From: UMGS1649 sp045651205
GTDB lineage: Bacteria; Bacillota; Clostridia; TANB77; CAG-465
Assembly (NCBI GenBank): GCA_045651205.1
Contig: JAZRSA010000056.1
Location: 1-6,949 of the forward strand
Direction: 5' to 3'
Length of the DNA stretch: 6,949 nucleotides
Of this stretch, positions 1 through 5,501 are shown piece by piece (the stretch's first letter is position 1; every line of letters begins with the position of its first letter). Both the position numbers and the translations under genes were made by a program. A model generated the notes under the pieces. It saw only the letters and a program-made list of their open reading frames with translations, searched no databases and was not told the DNA's origin.

Positions 1-821
1 TAATTGTTTATTCCATATTCCATCAACTTTTTACATTCACTAAATCTTATATCCGTCGTATCTGCACCAAGAACAACCGCAACTATATTTAAGTCTTCTT
101 TATTTGCTGTTGCTACTAAACATCTACCAGCTAAAGCTGTATATCCAGTTTTACCACCATTACAATATTTATACGAGAATAACAATCTATTAGTATTTGA
201 TAAAAACTTCTGACTCTTTCCAAAATTTACAGTAATACTTTCCGTATTCATTATCTTTGAAAGTATTTCTATTTTTTTAGCATAACAAGTTATTTTTGCT
301 ATATCCCATGCAGTTGAATAATTTTCTTCAGTATCCAAGCCATGAGGATTGGTACACTTAGTGTCTTTTGCACCTATTTCATATGCCTTAGCATTCATCA
401 TTTTTACAAACGTATCAACATCTCCGCCTATATATTCAGCAATTGCTACTGCGCAATCATTTCCGCTTTTTAAAAGTAATCCATATAATAAACTTTTAAG
501 GCTAACCTCACTTCCAGATACTATTCCAACTGTAGAGCCACCAGTTAATGCAGCCTTTTTAGATATTAATACTTTATCTTCCAAATTCGCATTTTCTACA
601 GCAACGATAGCTGTAAGCACTTTTGTAGTGCTAGCTATTTTTACTCTTTCTTTACTGTTCTTTTCCCACAAAACTCTCCCTGTAGTTTGTTCCATTACTA
701 TTCCTGCTTTAGCTGTAATTTTTAAATCGCTATCATCTTTTGCAAAAGCAATATTAAAATTAGTAAAAAATATCAGTATTATATTACATATACTAAAATA
801 TATTTTGTATGTTTTTTTCAC
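1..821 (-). CDS. D-alanyl-D-alanine carboxypeptidase, peptidase S11 family (3' end outside window)
   Basis: A penicillin-binding-protein-type serine peptidase that trims the terminal D-Ala from peptidoglycan stem peptides outside the membrane. Translated from 821, 273 residues are visible. They begin with a signal peptide (basic MKKTYK, hydrophobic core about 7-24, AFA at 25-27 before the probable cleavage site). All three active-site motifs are present: S-x-x-K as STTK at 64-67 (nucleophile Ser64), S-x-N as SGN at 119-121, and KTG at 224-226. Spacing is normal for the family. The frame runs off the left edge after MEYGINN, where the family continues into a C-terminal beta-rich domain and membrane-anchoring helix. 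The start is GTG at 821, chosen because AGGTGAT (832-826) lies just upstream; the nearby ATG in another frame stops at once. It diverges from the Smr gene. Whether it is the sporulation (DacF) or housekeeping (DacA) type cannot be told from this part. Confidence 0.93.
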   Translation of the reverse strand, partial: MKKTYKIYFSICNIILIFFTNFNIAFAKDDSDLKITAKAGIVMEQTTGRVLWEKNSKERVKIASTTKVLTAIVAVENANLEDKVLISKKAALTGGSTVGIVSGSEVSLKSLLYGLLLKSGNDCAVAIAEYIGGDVDTFVKMMNAKAYEIGAKDTKCTNPHGLDTEENYSTAWDIAKITCYAKKIEILSKIMNTESITVNFGKSQKFLSNTNRLLFSYKYCNGGKTGYTALAGRCLVATANKEDLNIVAVVLGADTTDIRFSECKKLMEYGINN

Positions 822-825
822 ATAT

Positions 826-843
826 ATCACCTGTTAAATTATA
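826..843 (-). promoter_or_regulatory. -10 box and SD of the carboxypeptidase gene
   Basis: On the minus strand TATAAT (843-838) is followed closely by AGGTGAT (832-826), a very good match to the 16S anti-SD, and then GTG at 821. No convincing -35 is found at the right distance (TCATAA at 866-861 is poor), and the implied start of transcription would fall at the SD. The SD is solid; the promoter is tentative. Confidence 0.4.
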
Positions 844-867
844 TCTTTTATTTTTATCATTTATGAT

Positions 868-896
868 TTGATATAATAATATTTGTGTGGTATACT
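868..896 (+). promoter_or_regulatory. Sigma-A-type promoter of the Smr gene
   Basis: TTGATA (868-873), a 17-base spacer and TATACT (891-896), with TGG directly before the -10, making it TG-extended. The implied transcript starts near 903, so the leader is only about ten bases and begins at the SD AGAGGT (902-907). This also shows that the GTG at 887 lies inside the promoter and cannot be the start codon. Confidence 0.7.
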
Positions 897-913
897 TTCA
901 TAGAGGTAAAACA

Positions 914-1387
914 ATGATTAACACTAACAAAGAAGCTACAAAATACTGTAGAATGCTAAATTCTAACAAGATATATACGGTAGAAAAAACAATAAACAAT
1001 AAAATATATTTACGATATGAAAATACCGTAATAACTACTACAATTGAAAATGTAGAGTTTGTAGATAAAATAGAAGTTGGTAAAAAAAGTCCTTCTTACA
1101 CTTTAACTATAGAAACCACTGATGTTCCAAATGAAATAATGTTAAGGCACAAACTAAAAGAAACAGCAATTTCCGAACTAGACAAATATCTAGATCAAGC
1201 TCTCATTGCAAAACTTGGAAGAGTCAGAATAATCCACGGAAAGCATGGTGGTGTTTTAAGAGAAGCCGTACACGAATACCTTTCTTCACACCCATATGTT
1301 AAAGAGTTCAAAATAGCAGACTATACTGAAGGCGGACTAGGAGTTACAATTGCTATTTTAGGTAAAAATACAAAACTAAAAAAATAA
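914..1387 (+). CDS. Stand-alone MutS2 C-terminal-like protein (KOW-like segment plus Smr domain)
   Basis: A 157-residue protein resembling only the C-terminus of MutS2. Residues 18-51 match the KOW-like linker that precedes Smr in MutS2 (NKIYTVEK...ENVEFVDK). Residues 77-150 match the Smr domain, with ELDKYLDQAL at 88-97, RIIHGKHGG at 105-113, and EYLSSHP then EGGLGVTI at 121-127 and 139-146. Known Smr domains are nucleases or nucleic-acid binders. In MutS2 the first motif reads LDLRG and the second HGKGTG; here they read IMLRH and HGKHGG, so the motif aspartate is lost and the glycine loop changed. The nuclease is therefore probably impaired, leaving a binding role; this is inference. No MutS core or ATPase is present, and 841-913 shows no remnant of one. 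The ATG at 914 is preferred because AGAGGT sits six bases upstream. It could be a remnant or a regulator of full-length MutS2. Confidence 0.8.
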   Translation: MINTNKEATKYCRMLNSNKIYTVEKTINNKIYLRYENTVITTTIENVEFVDKIEVGKKSPSYTLTIETTDVPNEIMLRHKLKETAISELDKYLDQALIAKLGRVRIIHGKHGGVLREAVHEYLSSHPYVKEFKIADYTEGGLGVTIAILGKNTKLKK

Positions 1388-1415
1388 GGAACAACATGTT
1401 CCTTATTTTTATTTT
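1385..1415. terminator. Bidirectional intrinsic terminator
   Basis: A 9-bp perfect stem (1385-1393 with 1397-1405, three-base loop) is followed by TTTTTATTTT on the plus strand. On the minus strand it is followed by seven T (1384-1378). It includes the Smr stop codon and lies 12 bases past the pilin-like stop, so it can end both convergent genes. Confidence 0.85.
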
Positions 1416-1426
1416 ATTACTTAAAT

Positions 1427-2077
1427 TTATTTTGTTGTAATTGTATAAACTACACTTGTTGTTCCATATGGATTTGTTGCAATTATTTGTACATCATATG
1501 TATTCCTAGACGCAAGACCTTTTATTTTATAGTTTTTAGATTTTGTTGGAGTATTATTTGCAACTATATATGTTGATGCACTATGTAATTTATAACTATA
1601 TGTATATTCTACATATACACCTTTAGATAAAGTAGTATCTACTGTTATACTTGTTTCATCTGCAGATAATTTAGTCATATCAAATTCAGGTTTATTTGTT
1701 TTATTAAGGCCTTCTACATCTATTATTAAATTAGATTCCCCATCTTGTATTAATGTAACAACATAATCTGTCACAGTCTTCACTGTTTGAGAGCCATCTG
1801 CATTTACTGTTGCAGCTTCTACTATTTCACCTTCATCTATAAGCATTTCAACATACTTATTTATTGTAATATTACCAAAATGATTTGTTATATATGTATT
1901 TTTTAGCACCTCTAATCTTTCTGCTACAGCTTCTTTATTACTAGATCTAACTGCAGTTTTTGAAGTGTCTACTACTCCTGTTTCTTCTAATGACATAATA
2001 GCTGTTGTTGCAAGTATTGCCATTATTAGTATAGCTACCGACAATGCTAATACACTCACACCGCTTTTTTTACTCAT
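1427..2077 (-). CDS. Pilin-like protein with type IV prepilin-style N-terminus and Fn3-like C-terminus
   Basis: A 216-residue exported protein. The N-terminus MSKKSG-VSVLALSVAILIM has a short basic leader ending in Gly6 and a hydrophobic helix to about residue 29. This is the pattern of type IV prepilins and pseudopilins. Position +5 is Ala rather than the usual Glu, as in the common clostridial variant reading GITLIAL. After the helix comes LEETGVVDTSK, also typical of that variant, then a likely amphipathic helix to residue 60. Residues about 130-216 look like a fibronectin-III-type beta sandwich, ending YDVQIIATNPYGTTSVVYTITTK-like (NTYDVQIIATNPYG at 192-205). Start at 2077 is chosen over the in-frame ATG at 2149 because GAGGAG lies just upstream, and a promoter lies between the two. 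No pilus assembly genes are nearby, so whether it assembles or is only membrane-anchored is open. Confidence 0.75.
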   Translation of the reverse strand: MSKKSGVSVLALSVAILIMAILATTAIMSLEETGVVDTSKTAVRSSNKEAVAERLEVLKNTYITNHFGNITINKYVEMLIDEGEIVEAATVNADGSQTVKTVTDYVVTLIQDGESNLIIDVEGLNKTNKPEFDMTKLSADETSITVDTTLSKGVYVEYTYSYKLHSASTYIVANNTPTKSKNYKIKGLASRNTYDVQIIATNPYGTTSVVYTITTK

Positions 2078-2111
2078 ATTTTTTCTCCTCTTATATTTAT
2101 TAACTGACTTA

Positions 2112-2120
2112 ATTATATCA
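2112..2120 (-). promoter_or_regulatory. Extended -10 promoter of the pilin-like gene
   Basis: TGATATAAT on the minus strand is a consensus -10 with the TG extension. No good -35 is seen 17 bases further up. The transcript would start near 2105, leaving about 28 bases before the ATG at 2077, and it excludes the upstream ATG at 2149. Confidence 0.5.
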
Positions 2121-2177
2121 TAAATAAAATAAATTCCACCTATTTTCATATTATTTTAAATATATTTTTATATATTT

Positions 2178-2205
2178 AAAAGGCAAGATTTTAATCTTGC
2201 CTTTT
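2178..2205 (-). terminator. Intrinsic terminator of the receiver gene
   Basis: A perfect 13-bp inverted repeat, AAAAGGCAAGATT against AATCTTGCCTTTT with two central bases, begins three bases after the receiver stop codon. Read on the minus strand, the 3' arm ends in TTTT and continues AT-rich. Confidence 0.8.
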
Positions 2206-2208
2206 ATT

Positions 2209-2613
2209 TTAGTCATTAAGAAATTCTATAAACCATTCCTTCATTCTAAGAATAAAGTCTGTCTTATATATCTCAAGACCAATTTCCTCCCAATCTGCTT
2301 TCTTTTCATTGTAATTGGGAATTTCTGTAGTGGAATTAATGATTACCGGACACTTTATCTTGAATCTTTCAAGTTCATAAATAAGATGCATACCTTCAAG
2401 CAAGTCATTTACAAACTCGCCGTCAAAAAGCGGCAACCCAAGATCCATTATAATTGCATCCACCTTGTTTTCTTTATCTGCAAGGTACCGTCTGGCAGCA
2501 TTACTGCTTTTTACTATCTCGTAAGTGAATTTCACCTTAGCCATCTCGAGAATTTTTATTAGCATTTCTACTTTTAATTCCGGTGTATCGTCTACTATCA
2601 GAATATTTTTCAT
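2209..2613 (-). CDS. Stand-alone response-regulator receiver domain protein
   Basis: A 134-residue protein consisting of a receiver (REC) domain with nothing else. The expected residues are in place: acidic pair Asp8-Asp9 in ILIVDD, phosphoacceptor Asp57 in AIIMDLGLP, the Ser/Thr of strand 4 at Ser94-Thr95 in INSTTE, and Lys117 in IYKTD. It should be phosphorylated by a histidine kinase and signal by protein contact, as Spo0F- or CheY-type proteins do; partner and pathway are unknown. Proline after Lys in the beta5 loop, usual in receivers, is replaced (KTD). The ATG at 2613 follows AAAGGAG with good spacing. No kinase or output protein is in the window. It diverges from the two small paralogous genes, and like them it is richer in G+C than the flanks (25 of 60 in 2401-2460), so the three may have arrived together. 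Confidence 0.82.
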   Translation of the reverse strand: MKNILIVDDTPELKVEMLIKILEMAKVKFTYEIVKSSNAARRYLADKENKVDAIIMDLGLPLFDGEFVNDLLEGMHLIYELERFKIKCPVIINSTTEIPNYNEKKADWEEIGLEIYKTDFILRMKEWFIEFLND

Positions 2614-2667
2614 CCTTTTTTACTCCTTTTCAATAATTATTTTACAGTAAAATCTTCTGACTATGTA

Positions 2668-2696
2668 ATTATATCACAATTATGTAAACTTTTCCA
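2668..2696 (-). promoter_or_regulatory. Promoter of the receiver gene
   Basis: On the minus strand TGGAAA (2696-2691, four of six bases of the -35 consensus), 17-base spacer, then TATAAT (2673-2668) preceded by TGA, a TG-extended -10. The leader would be about 48 bases. The 306 gene-free bases from 2614 to 2920 hold this promoter, the diverging promoter at 2774 and its leader; I see nothing in 2700-2770. Confidence 0.6.
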
Positions 2697-2773
2697 GTTT
2701 TCTCTATATATTTATCACATTTATTTATTTGCGCGACGTTCTCTATATTATGTTACCTAATCCTCTTACTAGT

Positions 2774-2802
2774 TTGAATTTTTAGAGATTTTATGGTATA
2801 AT
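2774..2802 (+). promoter_or_regulatory. Strong promoter of small gene A
   Basis: TTGAAT (2774-2779), exactly 17 bases, then TATAAT (2797-2802) with TGG before it. The copy at 3304-3332 has the same spacing and the same extended -10, so this architecture is conserved. Transcription should start at about 2809. Confidence 0.8.
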
Positions 2803-2906
2803 ATTCATATGTACAATCATTTGTTTCAATTAATAATTTAAGGGAGATACAGAAGGAGGTTTCTCTTCTGATTGTTCATTTGATTTAGCACATAATAAAT
2901 TAAATT
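2788..2906 (+). repeat. Direct repeat, copy 1 (promoter end plus leader)
   Basis: 2788-2842 is identical to 3318-3372 for 55 bases. Similarity continues without a gap to 2892 with nine substitutions, then one single-base indel, ending at 2906. The offset is exactly 530 bases. The repeat covers the -10 box and almost the whole untranslated leader. Confidence 0.9.
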
Positions 2907-2920
2907 TAGGAGATTTTAGT
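2809..2920 (+). promoter_or_regulatory. Conserved 5' leader A with buried SD-like hairpin
   Basis: An untranslated leader of about 112 bases. It contains AAGGAGGT (2853-2860), a near-perfect anti-SD match some 60 bases before the real start and with no usable start codon behind it. AGAAG (2851-2855) can pair with CTTCT (2865-2869), extended by A2857-T2864 and G2858-C2863 around a bulged G, and by C2850-G2870. The true SD, AGGAG at 2908-2912, is separate. A stabilising ribosome-binding (STAB-SD-like) element or a regulatory hairpin is inferred, not shown. Confidence 0.5.
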
Positions 2921-3229
2921 ATGTTTGGATTCTTTAGAAAGGCCCGCAAAAATGCTAAGAAGGAGGTTGTAGCTATCGCTACTCAGGAACCTAAGTTCCT
3001 GAACGAGTATATGGTTACAGTTGGCAGAAGTGCCACTTACGTATACGCGCGTACGAGCTCTGAAGCTCGTCAGATGATTGTTGAGGATATCAGAAATGAA
3101 ACTCCTTATTATGATTCTGAGGTTCTTAGAACCCGCGGTATGAAAGAAGCTCGTACCACTCTTCGTGGTGAGGTTAGTGTAGTTTGTATGGGTGTAAGCA
3201 CTCGCAAAAACCCTGCATACGTAGGCTAA
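2921..3229 (+). CDS. Small protein A of unknown function (paralogue of B)
   Basis: A 102-residue protein I do not recognise. It opens with a basic, partly hydrophobic stretch (MFGFFRKARKNAKK). A conserved core follows: EPKFLNEYMVTVG at 23-35, then TYVYARTSSEAR at 39-50, and a tail EVSVVCMGVSTRKNPAY at 84-100. The core suggests two beta strands followed by a helix. The same blocks occur in the neighbour at 3453, which lacks about 20 residues between core and tail. No signal peptide or membrane segment and no catalytic motif is visible. Start ATG 2921 follows AGGAG with eight bases between. G+C is high for the window (29 of 60 in 2941-3000) and G/C-ending codons are frequent. The strong promoter, strong SD and GC-rich terminator suggest abundant expression. 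It forms a complete single-gene unit diverging from the receiver gene. Confidence 0.8.
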   Translation: MFGFFRKARKNAKKEVVAIATQEPKFLNEYMVTVGRSATYVYARTSSEARQMIVEDIRNETPYYDSEVLRTRGMKEARTTLRGEVSVVCMGVSTRKNPAYVG

Positions 3230-3255
3230 TCTTATCTAGTATTTTCCCTCTCCCT

Positions 3256-3290
3256 AGCGCCGGTGATTTCACTGGCGCTTTGCTTGTCTA
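3256..3290 (+). terminator. Terminator of small gene A
   Basis: AGCGCCGGTG (3256-3265) pairs with CACTGGCGCT (3270-3279), one G-T wobble, four-base loop, followed by a mixed T-rich tail (TTTGCTTGTCT). The stem is strong but the T tract weak. The core GCCGGTGA recurs in the terminator of gene B. Confidence 0.7.
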
Positions 3291-3303
3291 AAAAGCTTGA
3301 AAT

Positions 3304-3332
3304 TTGATTTAGACCTCATTTTATGGTATAAT
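3304..3332 (+). promoter_or_regulatory. Strong promoter of small gene B
   Basis: TTGATT (3304-3309), 17-base spacer, TATAAT (3327-3332) with TGG before it. It lies exactly 530 bases from the gene A promoter. The spacer's first part differs from copy A while the -35, -10 and spacing are kept, which suggests selection on promoter function. Confidence 0.8.
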
Positions 3333-3435
3333 ATTCATATGTACAATCATTTGTTTCAATTAATAATTTAAGAGAAATATGGAAGGAGATTTCTCTTCTG
3401 GTTAAACATTTGATTTAGCACAAATAAATTAAATT
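3318..3435 (+). repeat. Direct repeat, copy 2 (promoter end plus leader)
   Basis: Second copy of the 2788-2906 repeat, with 55 identical bases at its left end and substitutions concentrated around the hairpin and just after it. TTCTCTTCTG (3391-3400) and TGATTTAGCA (3411-3420) are unchanged. Confidence 0.9.
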
Positions 3436-3452
3436 AAAGGAATTATAGCACT
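3339..3452 (+). promoter_or_regulatory. Conserved 5' leader B with buried SD-like hairpin
   Basis: About 114 bases. It contains AAGGAGAT (3383-3390) in the same place as leader A. The hairpin is kept: substitutions relative to A turn C-G into T-G (3380 with 3400) and A-T into G-T (3381 with 3399), both still pairing. An alternative pairing, AGAGAAAT (3371-3378) with ATTTCTCT (3389-3396), exists only in this copy. The gene's own SD, AAAGGA (3436-3441), is weaker and further from its ATG than in copy A. Confidence 0.5.
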
Positions 3453-3704
3453 ATGTTAAAACTCATCGAAAAAATCATCAACTTCTTTTGTAGCACTGAA
3501 GAAACAGAATTTTCTGAACCCGAGTTCCTCGGTGAATATTGGGTATACTATGGTACCAAAGGACACACTACTGTTTATGCAAAATCTTCGGAAGAAGCAA
3601 AATATGTAGCAATTTGTTCTAAACCTTGCCCTGTTTCTAGCGATGAAGTCTACGCAGTTTATAAGCGTATGAGTTCTATGAAGAACCCCGCTTACAGACC
3701 TTAA
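3453..3704 (+). CDS. Small protein B of unknown function (paralogue of A)
   Basis: An 83-residue protein I do not recognise by family. It has the same blocks as protein A: EPEFLGEYWVYYG at 22-34, TTVYAKSSEEAK at 39-50, and DEVYAVYKRMSSMKNPAY at 64-81, the last aligning without gaps to the tail of A. The N-terminus (MLKLIEKIINFF) is a short amphipathic or hydrophobic helix instead of the basic one in A, so the two may differ in location. Strand-strand-helix with a V-x-A-x-S-x-E-E-A pattern vaguely recalls small DpnD/PcfM-like domains, but the match is too short to claim. ATG 3453 is preceded by AAAGGA eleven bases away. The gene has its own promoter and terminator. The pair looks like a duplicated transcription unit with diverged coding parts. 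Confidence 0.78.
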   Translation: MLKLIEKIINFFCSTEETEFSEPEFLGEYWVYYGTKGHTTVYAKSSEEAKYVAICSKPCPVSSDEVYAVYKRMSSMKNPAYRP

Positions 3705-3711
3705 GTTCCAA

Positions 3712-3744
3712 AGAGCCGGTGAATATTCACCGGCTCTCTCTTTT
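3712..3744 (+). terminator. Terminator of small gene B
   Basis: A perfect 12-bp stem, 3712-3723 with 3726-3737, core GCCGGTGAA, followed by CTCTTTTATATTATTT. In reverse it is followed only by TTTGG, so it may weakly end the minus-strand gene at 3777 as well. Confidence 0.85.
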
Positions 3745-3776
3745 ATATTATTTACTTTTACTTCCTATAATTTTCT

Positions 3777-5396
3777 CTACTTAATTATAGTTATAACTGT
3801 ATTCCCTGTTTCTGTTTTTTGTGGTTCTTTATTCTCCACTGTCTCTGTTGTTTCTGGCTCTTTATTTGTTCCTTCATCTATTGGTTGTTGTAATGTTGGA
3901 ATAGAAATATTTTGTTTATCTTCTGTTTCTTTTTCAGAAACTACAACTGAACCAGCTTTATAATCAAATACAACTTCATATCCTTCTGGTACATTATATT
4001 CTGTTGAATTTTCATCTATAGCAGGTACTATTGCTTTATAATATGCTTCTATTCCTGCATATTTTTTATTATTTACTGTAATGCTTTTTAAATTTTCGAA
4101 TGTTTTTAATGATGAATTTGATACTTTTAAATCCGCATAAGCTAATGTTAATTGATCATTTATATTAGCCACATCACTAGCAATTACTGCTTTGTTTGCT
4201 AAATCTATAATTCCTCTTGTATTATATTCATTTATCTCTTCTACTATTTTACCTAATTTTGTTTGAGTAAAGTTTTCTGCTATAGTCATTAAATCAAAGA
4301 ATGACATTTCATCAAGTTTCTTTACTTCATATGGTCCAAGTACATCTATAGTCTTTATTTCGCTTTGTTTTGCAGTCATTGTTACATTAAATTTTCCTAG
4401 GTCAGCCATATTTATTGCAAAATTCATATTACTTGAATCTTTAGTTGTCACTGTTTCTAATCTTACATTTAGTGTATCTTTGTTGTCTTTCTTTTCATCA
4501 TATGTAACTAGATTTTCTGTTACTACTAATGTTGCATCTATAGATTTATCATCCCATACTCTAAGTGATGCTTTTTGGAATTTAAAGAAAAGACTTAATT
4601 CCAATTTAACTTCTACTTGATATTCATCCATAATTTCAACATCTAATGCTTTATTTATACTTTCTAGCATTTCTGTTATTTCTTCTGGATTTTCATAACA
4701 ACTTAAAAATTCTTGATTTTTACTTAGTGAACTTAAAATTCCTTTTAAATTATTTGCTAATTTGATACTAGTTGTTCTTAATACATATGCTCCATCACTT
4801 TTTACACACATGTCTTCAGTTATTACTTTAGCTAATTCTTCTTTTAATATTTTTTCTGCTACTTTCATAGCTTTTTTATTTACTTTTACAGTAGTTTCTT
4901 CAGTTTCTGTTCCTTCTTCAGCTGAAGTCATACCAACTTCAATATAATTTTCAATTAGATCTTTAGCATATATGTATGCTTTAGATTCTTTTACATCCAT
5001 AAATATTGAAGCATCAAATAATTTTTCAGTTCCATAATTAGATTTTAAATGTAGTACAGATTTATTTGCTTCATTATCTGTTTGTGCGTTAATAGATATT
5101 GTAGTTTCATTTATAGCTTTAATTGTTGGATTATTTTTTTCTTCCTCTTTATCTATTAAATCAACATTACAATCTATGTTTATATCAACATTTGTTTTAT
5201 CCTTAGTTTTAGGATTAACAGTTGCAAATGCAGCATCTACTGTACCTGTTATAGCTTTTCTGTATATGTTTGTGCTATTACCTAACACTGCAAAACAAAA
5301 AACACCAGCACCTACTAATAATACTGTCACAACCGCTACTACAATTAATATAATTGTTTTAGTTGATAGTTTTTTTCCATATCCATTCATATTCAT
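3777..5396 (-). CDS. Membrane-anchored extracellular protein of unknown function
   Basis: A 539-residue protein I do not recognise. A short cytoplasmic N-terminus (MNMNGYGKKLSTK) precedes one transmembrane helix at about 14-38 acting as uncleaved signal anchor, so about 500 residues should lie outside the cell. That part is Lys/Glu/Thr-rich with alternating strand-like stretches and repeated phrases of the type typical of Gram-positive surface proteins (for example VDINIDCNVDLID at 70-82, then LHLKSNYG). The last 40 or so residues are low-complexity, with a near-repeat NKEPETTET / NKEPQKTET, a probable flexible tail. No LPxTG motif is present. Two starts fit: ATG 5396 and ATG 5390, in phase. 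The SD AGAGGGGG is very near the first and better spaced for the second. Its codon use is strongly AT-rich, like the flanks. Own promoter at 5422-5451. Confidence 0.8.
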   Translation of the reverse strand: MNMNGYGKKLSTKTIILIVVAVVTVLLVGAGVFCFAVLGNSTNIYRKAITGTVDAAFATVNPKTKDKTNVDINIDCNVDLIDKEEEKNNPTIKAINETTISINAQTDNEANKSVLHLKSNYGTEKLFDASIFMDVKESKAYIYAKDLIENYIEVGMTSAEEGTETEETTVKVNKKAMKVAEKILKEELAKVITEDMCVKSDGAYVLRTTSIKLANNLKGILSSLSKNQEFLSCYENPEEITEMLESINKALDVEIMDEYQVEVKLELSLFFKFQKASLRVWDDKSIDATLVVTENLVTYDEKKDNKDTLNVRLETVTTKDSSNMNFAINMADLGKFNVTMTAKQSEIKTIDVLGPYEVKKLDEMSFFDLMTIAENFTQTKLGKIVEEINEYNTRGIIDLANKAVIASDVANINDQLTLAYADLKVSNSSLKTFENLKSITVNNKKYAGIEAYYKAIVPAIDENSTEYNVPEGYEVVFDYKAGSVVVSEKETEDKQNISIPTLQQPIDEGTNKEPETTETVENKEPQKTETGNTVITIIK

Positions 5397-5421
5397 TCCC
5401 CCTCTTATATGTATACAATAT

Positions 5422-5451
5422 ATATTAGCAAATAATTTAATTATTTGTCAA
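5422..5451 (-). promoter_or_regulatory. Promoter of the membrane-anchored protein gene
   Basis: On the minus strand a consensus TTGACA (5451-5446), 18-base spacer and TAATAT (5427-5422) preceded by TGC. The 12 bases TTGACAAATAAT also open the tRNA promoter at 5707. The leader is about 20 bases. It lies just downstream of the tRNA terminator, so the gene is transcribed separately. Confidence 0.65.
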
Positions 5452-5468
5452 TCAATAGAAAATAAAAT

Positions 5469-5495
5469 AAAAAAAGAACACCTTAAAAGGTGTTC
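5469..5495 (-). terminator. Terminator of the tRNA-His/tRNA-Gln unit
   Basis: A perfect 9-bp stem (5495-5487 with 5484-5476, two-base loop) followed on the minus strand by seven T. It begins six bases past the tRNA-Gln CCA end. Confidence 0.88.
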
Positions 5496-5501
5496 AAGAT
5501 T

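Noticed and set aside
349..837. Plus-strand open frame opposite the carboxypeptidase
   Set aside because: The minus strand carries all three S11 active-site motifs; this frame is a shadow, and the same holds for 4-213.
887..913. GTG at 887 as start of the Smr gene
   Set aside because: It lies inside the promoter between spacer and -10, has no SD, and the ATG at 914 has AGAGGT at the right distance.
2078..2149. Upstream ATG at 2149 for the pilin-like gene
   Set aside because: It would put 24 extra residues before the prepilin leader, has no SD, and lies upstream of the extended -10.
2197..2562. Plus-strand open frame opposite the receiver gene
   Set aside because: The minus strand encodes a receiver with all phosphorylation residues; the plus frame begins inside the terminator stem.
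2788..3435. The 119/118-base direct repeats as IS ends or attachment sites
   Set aside because: They hold a working-looking promoter and leader in each copy, lie 530 bases apart around one small gene, and no recombinase or target duplication is present. No CRISPR-like regular array is seen anywhere.
5260..5310. Cys34 of the surface protein as a lipoprotein site
   Set aside because: The residues before it are G-V-F, not a lipobox with Gly, Ala or Ser at -1.
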